14,023 nucleotides of DNA, taken from assembly GCA_027490345.1 (NCBI GenBank), contig JAIXYF010000177.1, positions 1 to 14,023 of the forward strand. The letters are read 5' to 3'. The notes beneath the pieces were generated by a model that made no database searches, had not been told where the DNA came from, and worked only from the letters and a program-made list of their open reading frames with translations. Shown piece after piece: positions 13,489 to 14,023 of this stretch; within the stretch, counting starts at the first letter, position 1; each line of letters opens with the position of its first letter. The position numbers and the translations under genes are program-made. This DNA comes from Novosphingobium sp. (GTDB lineage: Bacteria > Pseudomonadota > Alphaproteobacteria > Sphingomonadales > Sphingomonadaceae).

Positions 13489-13917
13489 TTACCAGTTGCC
13501 GAGGTCCTTGGCCTCACCCGTGCCGCCTTCGGCATTGTCCGAACCCAGCGTGTAAACATCGATTTCGCCATGCTTGCCCGGATTGGCATAGCGATAGGGA
13601 TTGCCCCAGGGATCGGTGAGCGCCGCTGTGTTGGGCAGATAGGGGCCGCGCCAATCGGCCATGCCGCCCGGCTGGGTGACCAGCGCCTGCAGCCCTTCCT
13701 GATTTGTGGCATAGCGCCCGGCATCGAGCCGCAGCAGCTTCATCGCCGCATCGACATTCTTGACTTGCACGGAGGCCGTCTCGCTTTTCGAACTGGACAG
13801 GTACTTGATCACCTGCGGCCCGACGATGGCATAGAGCAAGCCGAGGATGGCGAGCACCACCAGCAGCTCAAGCAAAGTGAAGCCATTGCGGACGGGGAGA
13901 GATTTGCGCGTTTTCAT
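13489..13917 (-). CDS. gspG: Type II secretion major pseudopilin GspG
   Basis: This 142-residue protein has leader cleavage at Gly12 (RNG-FTLLE, Glu17 at +5), the helix LLVVLAILGLLYAIVGPQV, the GspG-specific ATNQEGLQALV and WRGPYLP, DPWGNPYRY, and a C-terminus ending DLGNW as in the calcium-binding end of GspG. It polymerises into the periplasmic pseudopilus after processing by a prepilin peptidase that is not in this window. Its ATG overlaps the gspF stop (ATGA). Confidence 0.96.
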   Translation of the reverse strand: MKTRKSLPVRNGFTLLELLVVLAILGLLYAIVGPQVIKYLSSSKSETASVQVKNVDAAMKLLRLDAGRYATNQEGLQALVTQPGGMADWRGPYLPNTAALTDPWGNPYRYANPGKHGEIDVYTLGSDNAEGGTGEAKDLGNW

Positions 13918-14023
13918 TGTGCCACCGCCAGAGCGTTGAAACCAAGAATTGCCGACATGATCGAGGCCACCATGGCCGCAACCAGCACGCCAAGCGAGAC
14001 GACGATGACCGGCGTCGCGACAG
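13914..14023 (-). CDS. gspF: Type II secretion inner-membrane protein GspF, C-terminal fragment
   Basis: Only the last 36 codons lie in the window; the gene continues past the right edge. The readable end (TPVIVVSLGVLVAAMVASIM, then SAILGFNALAVAQ and TGA) is the last membrane helix and the usual N-x-L ending of GspF. GspF is the polytopic platform protein. The stop codon overlaps the gspG ATG. gspE would be expected further upstream. Confidence 0.85.
   Translation of the reverse strand, partial: VATPVIVVSLGVLVAAMVASIMSAILGFNALAVAQ

Noticed and set aside
1..14023. Mobile element, prophage, CRISPR or tRNA signals
   Set aside because: No transposase or integrase, no evenly spaced identical DNA repeats with spacers, no tRNA-like cloverleaf noticed; repeats found are all coding or short promoter repeats.

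Overview
The window is GC-rich (roughly two thirds G+C) alphaproteobacterial DNA. It most resembles a sphingomonad (Sphingomonadales) chromosome, judging from the compact type II secretion operon, the Ala/Gly-rich proteins and the SleB-type hydrolase. That placement is inference from style, since no rRNA or marker gene is present. I see no tRNA, rRNA, CRISPR array, insertion sequence or integrase.

Layout. (1) 8-745 (+): an OmpR/PhoB-type response regulator whose phospho-acceptor aspartate is replaced by asparagine. (2) 762-5064 (-): a cluster of five secreted or envelope proteins read right to left. In order they are a divergent CsgG-like outer-membrane lipoprotein (354 aa), a very acidic seven-repeat protein (502 aa), a strong hairpin terminator, a two-repeat relative (154 aa), a small CxxC protein (114 aa) and a protein ending in a peptidoglycan-binding-like domain (189 aa). 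(3) 5226-5819 (-): a secreted protein of unknown function. It is divergent from (4) 5955-6761 (+), a SleB/CwlJ-type cell-wall hydrolase, and the two are separated by 135 bp containing a perfect 16-bp palindrome. (5) 6786-14023 (-): a type II secretion operon in the order gspF(partial)-G-H-I-J-L-M-C-D-K, with nearly every junction overlapping or within 3 bp. gspE and most of gspF lie beyond the right edge.

The most interesting part is region 2. A CsgG-family pore next to Sec-exported proteins built from a shared repeat (core N-S-I-S-x-A-A-V-G-A-S-A-S, preceded by I-x-G-G and by an N-S-G-x-V strand) is what one expects of a curli- or holdfast-anchor-like fibre system. The repeat is not the Gln/Asn-ladder curlin repeat, and I see no clear CsgE or CsgF. 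My working model is: pore (354 aa), major subunit (502 aa, seven repeats), minor subunit or nucleator (154 aa, two repeats), accessory factor (114 aa) and cell-wall-linked protein (189 aa). The repeats, signal peptides and gene order can be read directly; the fibre role is inference.

The type II operon should assemble a trans-envelope secreton: pseudopilins G/H/I/J/K, platform F/L/M, clamp C and secretin D. The order L-M-C-D parallels pilM/N-O-P-Q of type IV pili.
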